A DNA stretch of 31,278 nucleotides from positions 64,001 to 95,278 of the IMG/VR virus record IMGVR_UViG_3300022932_000002; one strand, given 5' to 3'. Every line of letters begins with the position of its first letter. The first letter of the stretch is position 1. The position numbers and the translations under genes were made by a program. Shown piece after piece: positions 18,813 through 24,977 of this stretch. Source of the stretch: a virus. The notes beneath the pieces are model-generated. The model saw only the letters and a program-made list of their open reading frames with translations, had not been told where the DNA came from and did not search any database.

Positions 18813-18853
18813 GATAAAAAATAAAAAGACCCTTAACAATTAAGCTAAGGGCC
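18813..18853 (-). terminator. Intrinsic terminator between the Ub-like unit and the E2-like gene
   Basis: Read on the - strand, GGCCCTTA (18853-18846) pairs with TAAGGGTC (18835-18828) over eight base pairs including one G-U, around a 10-base loop. It is followed by TTTTTATTTTTT (18827-18816). It lies 10 bases after the stop of the 50-aa ORF and just before the E2-like start, so it should make the modifier transcript more abundant than the enzyme transcripts. Confidence 0.8.
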
Positions 18854-18862
18854 TTCTAATGA

Positions 18863-19015
18863 TTATAAAAAAGGCGTTACTTTATTGTAATCACATGCTA
18901 AATAAGAATCATATTCTTCTAAAACATCCTTTTTTAAATTTTCAAAATAATCATCTATTTTTTTGTCAAGAAGTTCATTATGAGCTTTTAAAGCTTTTTC
19001 CTCTTCTTCTGACAT
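18863..19015 (-). CDS. Small acidic protein, 50 aa, between Ub-like and E2-like genes
   Basis: The ORF starts ATG at 19015 (MSEEEEKALKAHNELL) and ends VTPFL, 6 bases downstream of the ubiquitin-like gene and before the terminator. The first 35 residues are predicted to be one charged amphipathic helix, and the C-terminal part has a single Cys (position 41). The close spacing and the shared terminator support a real gene co-transcribed with the modifier. It could be a partner or adaptor of the conjugation system. No family is recognised. Confidence 0.7.
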   Translation of the reverse strand: MSEEEEKALKAHNELLDKKIDDYFENLKKDVLEEYDSYLACDYNKVTPFL

Positions 19016-19021
19016 AGTATA

Positions 19022-19258
19022 TTATTTACCAGATTTCATTTTTGCAGCAGTAAGGAAAATTGTAAATTCACCTTCAGGCAAAGCTGCTCCATCATTTTCC
19101 AGAGTTACTTTCAGTGTTTTTACAGTAGCTTTCATTCCATCAGCAGAAATTGCCGCAGCTTTCATTTCAGCTTTCAATTCTCCCCATGTAGTTGCAGAAG
19201 ATTCAATTTGTTGCAAACTATCATTCTGTGCTGTATAAATTTTTACGATTCTTGACAT
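19022..19258 (-). CDS. Ubiquitin-like (beta-grasp) modifier protein, 78 aa
   Basis: The likely start is ATG at 19258 (MSRIVKIYTAQN), preceded by an A-rich leader. An upstream ATG at 19306 would add an implausible 16 residues. The order is strand (RIVKIYTA), strand (SLQQIES), helix (TTWGELKAEMKAAAI), a middle segment, then LPEGEFTIFLT, which matches the ThiS/MoaD/Prok_Ub pattern of a final strand after a Gly-Glu/Asp turn. The protein ends AAKMKSGK, so removal of one residue would leave a C-terminal glycine (Gly77) ready for adenylation. The gene heads the cluster that includes the 50-aa ORF, E2-like, JAMM and E1 genes. It resembles Prok_Ub/PRTRC-C type modifiers. The fold call is from pattern and context. 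Confidence 0.85.
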   Translation of the reverse strand: MSRIVKIYTAQNDSLQQIESSATTWGELKAEMKAAAISADGMKATVKTLKVTLENDGAALPEGEFTIFLTAAKMKSGK

Positions 19259-19391
19259 AATTTTGTTTTTTAAATTTTTTGTTGTTTTTATAAAAATAAG
19301 AACCAACTTGAATTACTATAATTTTATCAATTTAATATTCCTATGTGAATATATACTAATTAGTGCACCCCTGCGTTATTAATATACTTTA
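19259..19391 (-). promoter_or_regulatory. Promoter/leader region of the Ub-like transcript
   Basis: This is the largest non-coding gap in the - strand module (133 bases), between the RusA-like stop and the modifier start. The 3' part is an A-rich, nearly G-free leader (ACAACAAAAAATTTAAAAAA), the kind that drives strong translation without Shine-Dalgarno pairing in Bacteroidota. Further upstream are two inverted repeats (19335-19352 and 19355-19364). No canonical Bacteroides TAnnTTTG element is visible, so the polymerase that uses it (host or virion enzyme) is unknown. Confidence 0.6.
19335..19364. repeat. Two adjacent inverted repeats, candidate operator
   Basis: ATATTC-(6)-GAATAT at 19335-19352 and the perfect palindrome ACTAATTAGT at 19355-19364 lie 77-106 bases upstream of the modifier start. 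Their position suits protein binding sites controlling the cassette, but such A+T-rich palindromes can arise by chance. Confidence 0.35.
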
Positions 19392-19973
19392 TTAAATTAA
19401 TTCAATATTAAATACAAGCTTTCTTTCTTCTTCTGTATTTACAAAATGGTATCTCTTTCTACCACTTTCTCTAACATACTTAGGGCCATCATCTGGAATA
19501 ATATTACACATAGTTAAGGAGTCTTCAAACCACTTTTCAAGTAACCACATATTGCTAACGTCTGGCATATTACCCCTTTCTATTTCGTAAATATCACAAG
19601 ATATACTAAGATATCTTCCTTCTGGTATTTCTATAGGTGACAGTTGTTCATTGATAAAAAATGAGAAATAATTATGATAATATGTGGTAATTGTTTTTCT
19701 CATTCGCCAATTTAATACTGCACTATATAAATCCTGGCCATTTACTGTCCATGTATTCGGTGTACCTGCTTTTTTACTATTCTTTACAAATCTATTTTTG
19801 TCATTATCACAACAGTAAACTTTCTTTCCTATTACGATGGGACTGTTTGCTAATTTTTCTTTATGTTTTATTGGTAACTTTTCTCTGTCTTGCCATAACC
19901 AATACTTAGTACTAGTTCTGTTAGACAGTATATAAAGTGATTCCCATCCTGGTATTGTAACATGATAACTCAT
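19392..19973 (-). CDS. RusA-like Holliday junction resolvase (probable)
   Basis: This 193-residue protein has its informative part near the C-terminus. GNMPDVSN (Asp138, Asn141), then EKWFEDSL (Glu146, Glu150, Asp151) and IIPDDGPKYV (Asp161, Asp162) follow the RusA order of PDxDN, an aspartate-bearing helix and a GxxxDD segment. RusA enzymes cut four-way DNA junctions as dimers using these acidic residues. The second aspartate of the DxDN signature is replaced (DVSN), so activity is not certain. The N-terminal 100 residues carry two Cys (54, 55) and many aromatic residues and are not recognised. The start overlaps the primase gene by 53 bases. The context of replication and recombination genes agrees. 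Confidence 0.7.
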   Translation of the reverse strand: MSYHVTIPGWESLYILSNRTSTKYWLWQDREKLPIKHKEKLANSPIVIGKKVYCCDNDKNRFVKNSKKAGTPNTWTVNGQDLYSAVLNWRMRKTITTYYHNYFSFFINEQLSPIEIPEGRYLSISCDIYEIERGNMPDVSNMWLLEKWFEDSLTMCNIIPDDGPKYVRESGRKRYHFVNTEEERKLVFNIELI

Positions 19974-20946
19974 AAAGATAATTTATATAGATTTGTAATT
20001 GCTCCAGAGAATACTTTTCTGTATAATCTGAAACATCTTTAGTACATAAGGGTAAGAAGTGTGCCTGAATATCATATAGATTTTGATTTCTCAATGCATT
20101 ATTTACACCCGGTATATCATTATCATAAAGAAATATAATTACTTTGAACCTCTCTTTAAGCTCTAGTATTAAATCTTCTGATAAATAACTTGATTCACCT
20201 TGTGGTGCAATTGCTGGAATACCAATTTTACTCAATATAATAATATCCTTAAGGGATTTTGTAATAATCAAAAACTCCCCTGCGTCAGGGAGTTGATTTA
20301 ATCCTTGGATACTAGTAGTTGAATAATTAGATATCCATTTACACTTCTTACTATAGGGTTGATAGATTTTCCATTGCTCTTCTCCTAATTCATTTAAACC
20401 TAGATAATAACCATAACATAAAGAATCTGCTATAAAATGCATACCATTAATCCAAAAGGATTTTAAAGCATAAACATTAAACTTTTTTAAATCTTTACTT
20501 GTTATTTCATATTTATCTTTCCAATACTTTTTATCTAACCTATTCCATTCTCTTATCTCAACATTAATAATAACTTCTTTGTCGGGAAGATCTTTTATAT
20601 TAATATTATGAATTATAGAAGTTGATGGTATATGTTTAATACTTGTATTAGGAATAAAATTTAAATTGAAATCAGAGTTTACAATATCTAGTGCTTCGTA
20701 GTAAGTCACCCCATATTTCTCCTTAATGTAATCAAAACAGCTTAGTGTACCAGGTACTCCAAAGTCTTTATACTGAAGATTATTTCCACTTTTGTATATA
20801 ACACAAGTTGGCTTCTTATCTGTTCTTAATTCACTCTTAAATAATTTATGAATATCATCAAAATTATTTACATATTTTTTGAATATATCATAAACACTTA
20901 TTTTTGATAATATATTCTCTTTTGATACTAATTTTCTTCCCCACAT
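19921..20946 (-). CDS. DnaG-like DNA primase (TOPRIM)
   Basis: This 341-residue protein should make RNA primers. The first 90 residues resemble the N-terminal domain of DnaG primases (VYDIFKKYV, DKKPTCVIYKSG, LQYKDFG, CFDYIKEKYG), but the usual set of zinc-binding cysteines and histidine is not complete. A TOPRIM domain follows in the C-terminal half. GEFLIITKSLKD corresponds to the first conserved motif, though the catalytic Glu is not evident there, and IFLYDNDIPGV supplies the DxD metal site. The DnaB-like helicase encoded in the same strand module is the expected partner. It starts 51 bases after the SSB-like gene. It is shorter than bacterial DnaG, and no helicase-binding domain is seen. 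Confidence 0.87.
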   Translation of the reverse strand: MWGRKLVSKENILSKISVYDIFKKYVNNFDDIHKLFKSELRTDKKPTCVIYKSGNNLQYKDFGVPGTLSCFDYIKEKYGVTYYEALDIVNSDFNLNFIPNTSIKHIPSTSIIHNINIKDLPDKEVIINVEIREWNRLDKKYWKDKYEITSKDLKKFNVYALKSFWINGMHFIADSLCYGYYLGLNELGEEQWKIYQPYSKKCKWISNYSTTSIQGLNQLPDAGEFLIITKSLKDIIILSKIGIPAIAPQGESSYLSEDLILELKERFKVIIFLYDNDIPGVNNALRNQNLYDIQAHFLPLCTKDVSDYTEKYSLEQLQIYINYLYELSCYNTRMGITLYTV

Positions 20947-20997
20947 TTTGCAAAATTATATAAATTATACAAAATATGTATTACCTAATGTTTTTAT

Positions 20998-21573
20998 CTA
21001 GAAAACATCATCCTCTGAGGTTGCCTCAGTAGGTGGAGCAACATTGCTTCTTGTAGGGGTTTCATAGATATCAAACTTTGGATTAGTAGATAATCCTGAT
21101 GGAGTTGTACCATCTAATTCCACGAAATTTGGAAAAGTTGGGAAACCTGCATAGAATTTATCTCCATTTTGACGGTATGTAAATTTCATTGTAAAAGTTT
21201 TACCTACTGCACGTGGGAATACTCTATCTTTTAAAGCAGTTACAAATTCTTTGAAGCTAGAAGGATTAGCTAAAGCAGCATAATATTCTTCTTCTGTCAT
21301 GAATTTAGTTGCCAAATGCAATACAGTTCTATTAGCAATATCCTGAGCCTTTACATTATCAGAATTTGTTAACATGTGACGATATTCAGCTCCATTAGTT
21401 TGTTCGATAATAATGAAAGCTCTATCTTCATTAATTGAAGTATCTTCATTTTTAGCAAACTCTACACCTTTAATCTTATTACCTACTACTCTCTCACCTA
21501 CCATAATTGGTGAAAACCCATCTGCTGTAATACTTTTTCCTTCTGAATTTACTTTACTTCCGTAACCTGACAT
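20998..21573 (-). CDS. Probable single-stranded DNA-binding protein
   Basis: This 191-residue protein has a beta-rich middle with segments such as FIIIEQTNGAEYRHML and KTFTMKFTYRQNGDKFY, followed by a low-complexity Pro/Thr/Ser tail that ends SEDDVF. An acidic, disordered tail ending in aspartates and phenylalanine is the hallmark of SSBs, where it recruits replication partners. The gene lies immediately upstream of the primase, preceded by an A-rich leader, which suits an abundant protein. The OB-fold assignment is inferred from this architecture, since no SSB sequence motif is diagnostic. The stop is TAG. Reading through it would add only 10 codons. Confidence 0.65.
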   Translation of the reverse strand: MSGYGSKVNSEGKSITADGFSPIMVGERVVGNKIKGVEFAKNEDTSINEDRAFIIIEQTNGAEYRHMLTNSDNVKAQDIANRTVLHLATKFMTEEEYYAALANPSSFKEFVTALKDRVFPRAVGKTFTMKFTYRQNGDKFYAGFPTFPNFVELDGTTPSGLSTNPKFDIYETPTRSNVAPPTEATSEDDVF

Positions 21574-21618
21574 AAAATTTAATTTTTAATTTGTTATTAT
21601 TAATTTGATTATTGATAC

Positions 21619-21978
21619 TTAAAATGTGTCTGCTGATTCAGTATCTGATTCAACAGCTGCTGCTAGAGAACCTTCTGATAATTGAGCTGCTGTAACTTCA
21701 GTTGATTCTAAAGAAGGAATTTCTGCATTAGTTGATGCATTTTCATTTGATTCTTCATCATCAACAAGTTTCCATGATTTAGGAGCCTTCACTCTCAATC
21801 TACTCAGTTTAGGACTACTTGCAAACAATTCTTTTACATCTGCTTTAGCAAGTCCATACTTCTCTTCAATTGAACCTAGAGCTTCATTATAATGAGCATC
21901 CCCTTTGCATTTTGTCAGACCATTTTCAAGATCTTGTTTAATTTCTGAGATTTTAATCTCTCTTACTCCATTTGACAT
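21619..21978 (-). CDS. Hypothetical protein with acidic disordered C-terminus
   Basis: No family is recognised. The first 75 of the 119 residues are helical and charged (KISEIKQDLENGLTKCKGD, then KYGLAKADVKELF) and end in a basic patch (LSRLRVKAPKSWK). The last 45 are Ser/Glu/Ala-rich, very acidic and end SADTF, similar in style to the tail of the SSB-like protein encoded next. It begins after an A-rich leader (TAAAATAAAAAACA), implying strong expression. It could be a small DNA- or SSB-associated factor, which is only a guess from composition and position. Confidence 0.65.
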   Translation of the reverse strand: MSNGVREIKISEIKQDLENGLTKCKGDAHYNEALGSIEEKYGLAKADVKELFASSPKLSRLRVKAPKSWKLVDDEESNENASTNAEIPSLESTEVTAAQLSEGSLAAAVESDTESADTF

Positions 21979-21999
21979 TGTTTTTTATTTTAATTGTTA

Positions 22000-22509
22000 T
22001 TACTTACTTAATTGTTCTCTTTCTGCATCTAAATCTCTATTTAATGCATTTTCAGTGGTAAACTTTTCTGGATATCTAACTTTGAGTTTATCAATATTAT
22101 TTTGTAATCCTTGGTAATAATCTAATCCTAAAGTTTTAGAACCTACTCTTAAAATATACAATAAACCTTGTTCTTCAATTTCCATATTTAGCAACAAATG
22201 TAGTCCTGCAATTAAAGCTGTTGCTACTTCATTTTCTTCAATTTTATCTTCTTCAGGCAATTCTTCGTCTTCTACAATTAAATTCCTAAAAGTCAAAGAA
22301 TTGACTAAATACCAAGTTGCATCTGAGATTTCTTCTTGAATATTGACTAAATCTAGTTCTTTCTTATAAGCTAAATTCTTTTTAAATGCATCAATAAGCT
22401 CTCCCATTTCTGTAATGATGCCCATAACCATATGTAGTAGGTTTTCTTCATCACTACCTAAACTTGCACAAGTTCTTTTAGCCTCTAATTGATATTGTTT
22501 TAAATCCAT
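22000..22509 (-). CDS. MazG-like nucleotide pyrophosphohydrolase
   Basis: This 169-residue protein is of the all-alpha NTP pyrophosphatase superfamily, which hydrolyses (d)NTPs to monophosphates and pyrophosphate. GIITEMGELIDAFKK (Glu34, Glu37, Asp40) and IQEEISDATWYLVN (Glu60, Asp63) form the ExxE-(n)-ExxD magnesium site of MazG-type enzymes. The C-terminal 90 residues are acidic and helical, without a second catalytic site. It lies one base after the P-loop ATPase gene. In phages these enzymes shape the nucleotide pool or lower the (p)ppGpp alarm response. Which substrate applies here cannot be read from the sequence. Confidence 0.87.
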   Translation of the reverse strand: MDLKQYQLEAKRTCASLGSDEENLLHMVMGIITEMGELIDAFKKNLAYKKELDLVNIQEEISDATWYLVNSLTFRNLIVEDEELPEEDKIEENEVATALIAGLHLLLNMEIEEQGLLYILRVGSKTLGLDYYQGLQNNIDKLKVRYPEKFTTENALNRDLDAEREQLSK

Positions 22510-22510
22510 A

Positions 22511-23242
22511 TTAATATTCTGAGATTACTTTTCGAATCAATTCGAAATTATTATCAATATACCTACTCTCAAACGCACTTTCTAGACTTCTAGCAGTGTT
22601 AGTACCGGAATTAGTAGTATCAAGCTTAAACTCGACATTATCACCTAATACGTTAATCCTACTGTATAGACAATTCTCAACACTTCCTTCAATATTCATC
22701 TTAGATGCCATATTACCAAGCATTTTAAGCCTTTGTCTCATTTCTCCATTTTCAGATTTATAATCTTCAATGTGTCCAATCAAGAAAGCTATAGGATTCT
22801 CATCAAGTTTGTCTGCTTTCTTAATAGCATCAACATGTTTAAGAATCTCTTCATAACTAGATGAAATCTTCATAAATTTAGTTGGAGCTAATTTAGTACC
22901 ATAAACTTCTCTTGATTTGTAAGTATTTCCGTCGAATTCTACGTTTCTAAATGTTGGATTCTTCTTATCCGCATTATACCACATATTAGTACCTGGTTCT
23001 AAATACTTAATTCCAAAGCTTTTACCTGTTCCTTCTCTTCCAAGAATTAAAACTGTTTCAAAGCCTCTTGCAGATAAACCTTCAGCCATAAACGCATATA
23101 TAGCAACGCCGAAATCACGCCAAGTATCTCGTGTCATACCTGTCTTTTTATCAAGCATTCCCATATATTGATTATTCTGAATGGCATTAAGAGTGTCTAC
23201 TACAATAGTTTTAATCTTTTTTCCTTCAAATAATTCTGACAT
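22511..23242 (-). CDS. Sak4-like P-loop ATPase with swapped Walker order
   Basis: This 243-residue protein belongs by motif to the RecA-like ATP-binding proteins of phages (Sak4/AAA_24), which assist single-strand annealing or strand exchange. The Walker A loop LILGREGTGKS lies at residues 66-75 (Lys74, Ser75). The segment that normally follows it, TIVVDTLNAI (Walker B, Asp16) with the Trp-containing helix DTWRDFGVAIYAF (39-51), precedes it at the N-terminus. The later motifs keep the usual order: AFLIGHIED (152-160), LKMLGNMASK, and a C-terminal TTNSGTNTARSL like the family's QNDGS-TAKSP element. The start is well placed 2 bases from the upstream stop. See the findings for the permutation. 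The role in recombination is from the family. Confidence 0.8.
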   Translation of the reverse strand: MSELFEGKKIKTIVVDTLNAIQNNQYMGMLDKKTGMTRDTWRDFGVAIYAFMAEGLSARGFETVLILGREGTGKSFGIKYLEPGTNMWYNADKKNPTFRNVEFDGNTYKSREVYGTKLAPTKFMKISSSYEEILKHVDAIKKADKLDENPIAFLIGHIEDYKSENGEMRQRLKMLGNMASKMNIEGSVENCLYSRINVLGDNVEFKLDTTNSGTNTARSLESAFESRYIDNNFELIRKVISEY

Positions 23243-23244
23243 AT

Positions 23245-23487
23245 TTATTTATTAATTTTTGCAAATAACAATTCATTATGAGTTTCACTTACTCGTTTGA
23301 ATCCTTCAGAAACATAAAAATGAGTATTAGGATCTTTTTCATCAGATTTTCCTTTCTTTAACTCATTAGCTATATTTTCAATAAAGCCTTCATTTCTCAT
23401 CAGACTTGTTATTTCCAATCTTATTTCTAACTTCTGTATCATTTTTAATAGACTAGGGTGGAGATTGTAGATATTCCCGTTATTCAT
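23245..23487 (-). CDS. Small hypothetical protein, 80 aa
   Basis: This 80-residue protein is not recognised. It is mostly helical and charged, with a central segment SLMRNEGFIENIANELKKG and a C-terminal SETHNELLFAKINK. It lies 2 bases upstream of the P-loop ATPase gene and 68 bases downstream of thyX, so it may be the first gene of a sub-operon. It might be a regulator or partner of the ATPase. Only the position suggests it. Confidence 0.6.
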   Translation of the reverse strand: MNNGNIYNLHPSLLKMIQKLEIRLEITSLMRNEGFIENIANELKKGKSDEKDPNTHFYVSEGFKRVSETHNELLFAKINK

Positions 23488-23527
23488 GAAATCTTTACCC
23501 TAATCGCTTATTCAGCAAACTCTACAA

Positions 23528-23535
23528 CCTCCTTA
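23528..23535 (-). promoter_or_regulatory. Isolated strong Shine-Dalgarno-like octamer TAAGGAGG
   Basis: In the 68-base gap after thyX the - strand reads TAAGGAGG, a near-perfect anti-16S match, 40 bases upstream of the 80-aa gene. That is too far to serve its ATG at 23487. A seven-codon reading frame from TTG at 23518 to TAA at 23495 sits 9 bases after it. It may be a leader peptide site or chance. Confidence 0.3.
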
Positions 23536-23555
23536 TTTATTAAAATTTTTAATTT

Positions 23556-24227
23556 TTACAAAAACATCCCTTCTTTCCAATTGATATTTGCAAATACATT
23601 AAGAAGATTTTTTTCTAATTCCAATCCTACCAGCATGGCAATTTCTTGACATTCCTTTTGTGCATGTTTATCCAATCTAACATTTAATAAAGATAACCAA
23701 GATCTTAGTGTACCATTAAAAGACATAACAGTAGTCGTACAATTAGGAAGAATAAACCTAGCGCATTCTTTTGCTACACCTGCATCTATTAGTTCATTAT
23801 AAAAATCTTCAACCTTTGTTAAGTAATCTTCGATAGCTTTATCAGCGAACATTTTCTTTTCTGCGGACACGTCCCATACAATCGGGTTAAAAGACTCTGT
23901 ACTACTTTGACGATTTGTAGGATGTTCTTTTCTTAATTCAATAGGTTCAAAACCAATACTTTTTGAGTATCTTAAACTGTGCTCTTGCGGCTTGATAGAA
24001 GCATGTCTGAGAAGTTGTCTACCTATACTTAAAGATGTTTCAATTTCAAATACATAATTAATCATATCTAATGGAGAAACATGTTTATGATCCATTAGAT
24101 ATTTAACTAGCTTTCCATTGTCTTCCTTAATAATACCATGTCTAGCAATTGCTGAAACAATTTCTTCATCATTTAAATCTGTGTATTTACCAACCCCTAC
24201 TGTTTTAGCTACTAATTCTACTTTCAT
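23556..24227 (-). CDS. thyX: Flavin-dependent thymidylate synthase
   Basis: This 223-residue enzyme makes dTMP from dUMP with FAD, NADPH and methylenetetrahydrofolate, without ThyA. The ThyX signature is read as RHASIKPQEHSLRYS at residues 74-88, keeping Arg74, His75, Glu82, Ser84, Arg86 and Tyr87. The third position of the usual RHR is Ala. The upstream segment HKHVSPLDMINYVFEIETS (47-65) matches the family's H-x-S/SP and phenylalanine region. The length is typical. It starts 2 bases after the NUMOD1-like gene stop. With the MazG and DUF1599-like genes it forms a nucleotide-supply group suited to an A+T-rich genome. Confidence 0.94.
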   Translation of the reverse strand: MKVELVAKTVGVGKYTDLNDEEIVSAIARHGIIKEDNGKLVKYLMDHKHVSPLDMINYVFEIETSLSIGRQLLRHASIKPQEHSLRYSKSIGFEPIELRKEHPTNRQSSTESFNPIVWDVSAEKKMFADKAIEDYLTKVEDFYNELIDAGVAKECARFILPNCTTTVMSFNGTLRSWLSLLNVRLDKHAQKECQEIAMLVGLELEKNLLNVFANINWKEGMFL

Positions 24228-24228
24228 A

Positions 24229-24624
24229 TTATTCTGCTTTTTTCCATTGAAATCCTCCTACTAATACTCTACCTTGTAAACCATTAATACATTGACTTAT
24301 TGAAGCAACAGAGATATTATTATTTTTCTCAGAAGCTGTAATTATATTTGGATATGAACAAATATAATTATCATTATAATACTTATGTACCGGAACTGTG
24401 TTCGATAGGTTAAGTACATCAGTTATATCTCCTATATGCTTAAGAACACGATTATTATGCACCTGTCTAAACTGTCTTCCATAAGCACTATTTCTTGTAC
24501 CATTTAAACATTGATGTAAAGAACTTTGATGCATACCTAGGAACTGAGATCCCTTACGAACATTCTCAACTTCGATAGTTTCTAAAAAATTACCTTCTAA
24601 ATCATATATTGCTATTTTAATCAT
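24229..24624 (-). CDS. Tandem NUMOD1-like DNA-binding protein, no nuclease domain
   Basis: This 131-residue protein consists of two similar repeats. Repeat 1 (about 1-55) reads IAIYDLEGNFLETIEV, then LHQCLNGTRNSAYGRQFRQV. Repeat 2 (about 78-131) has HKYYNDNYICSYPNIITASE, then ISQCINGLQGRVLVGGFQW. Both show the pattern of a strand pair with a short strand end, a helix-turn-helix ending in S-x-x-x-C-x-N-G, and a closing G-x-x-F/W. This is the pattern of NUMOD1-type modules, usually attached to HNH or GIY-YIG homing nucleases. Here no nuclease is fused or adjacent. The gene overlaps the preceding one by ATGA. It may be a DNA-binding regulator or a remnant of a homing endonuclease. Confidence 0.72.
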   Translation of the reverse strand: MIKIAIYDLEGNFLETIEVENVRKGSQFLGMHQSSLHQCLNGTRNSAYGRQFRQVHNNRVLKHIGDITDVLNLSNTVPVHKYYNDNYICSYPNIITASEKNNNISVASISQCINGLQGRVLVGGFQWKKAE

Positions 24625-24977
24625 ACTATTTCTTCTTTACGTCTTGATACATAATCTGCTTGATAAATTCTATCAATAATACTCGCTTTCTCTAACAATA
24701 AATAATTCACAGCATCAGAATATTTCTCTTCAAGTATTTCTAGAGTAGGTAATATTCCTTTATCCAAATCATTTCTAATATCAGCTATGCTTACTTGATG
24801 TTTAAGTGCAAAACCATACATAGCTTTCTCCCTAGTAATATTAGCAATTCTAGCTGCCTGCTCAAAAACATGAAATACATTATTATTCCTACGATACTCC
24901 TTGCCTTTTACTACTAAAGTTTGTTTAATATTAGCACAAGATTCTTCAATTATTTTATCAAATTCTTCTTCACTCAT
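24621..24977 (-). CDS. MazG-like DUF1599 protein (nucleotide modification associated domain 1)
   Basis: This 118-residue protein matches the pattern of the DUF1599/Nmad1 family, relatives of MazG that occur in phages with nucleotide-modification genes. The recognisable pattern is KGKEYRRNNNVFHVFEQAAR (24-43), then KAMYGFALKHQVSIADI (51-67), then EEKYSDAVNYLLLEKASI (83-100) with a Glu/Asp pair in the last helix. Catalytic residues are not certain. It starts 8 bases inside the preceding gene's end and overlaps the next by ATGA. A role in nucleotide metabolism or DNA modification is inferred from the family name and from the neighbouring thyX. Confidence 0.75.
   Translation of the reverse strand: MSEEEFDKIIEESCANIKQTLVVKGKEYRRNNNVFHVFEQAARIANITREKAMYGFALKHQVSIADIRNDLDKGILPTLEILEEKYSDAVNYLLLEKASIIDRIYQADYVSRRKEEIV

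Noticed and set aside
18603-18824. Serine-rich + strand ORF
   Set aside because: It is the complement of the Glu/Asp tract of the E2-like gene, not a gene.
20951-20958. TAATTTTG on the - strand, matching the Bacteroides TAnnTTTG promoter element
   Set aside because: It lies only 2-3 bases from the primase ATG and has no TTTG element at the usual spacing.
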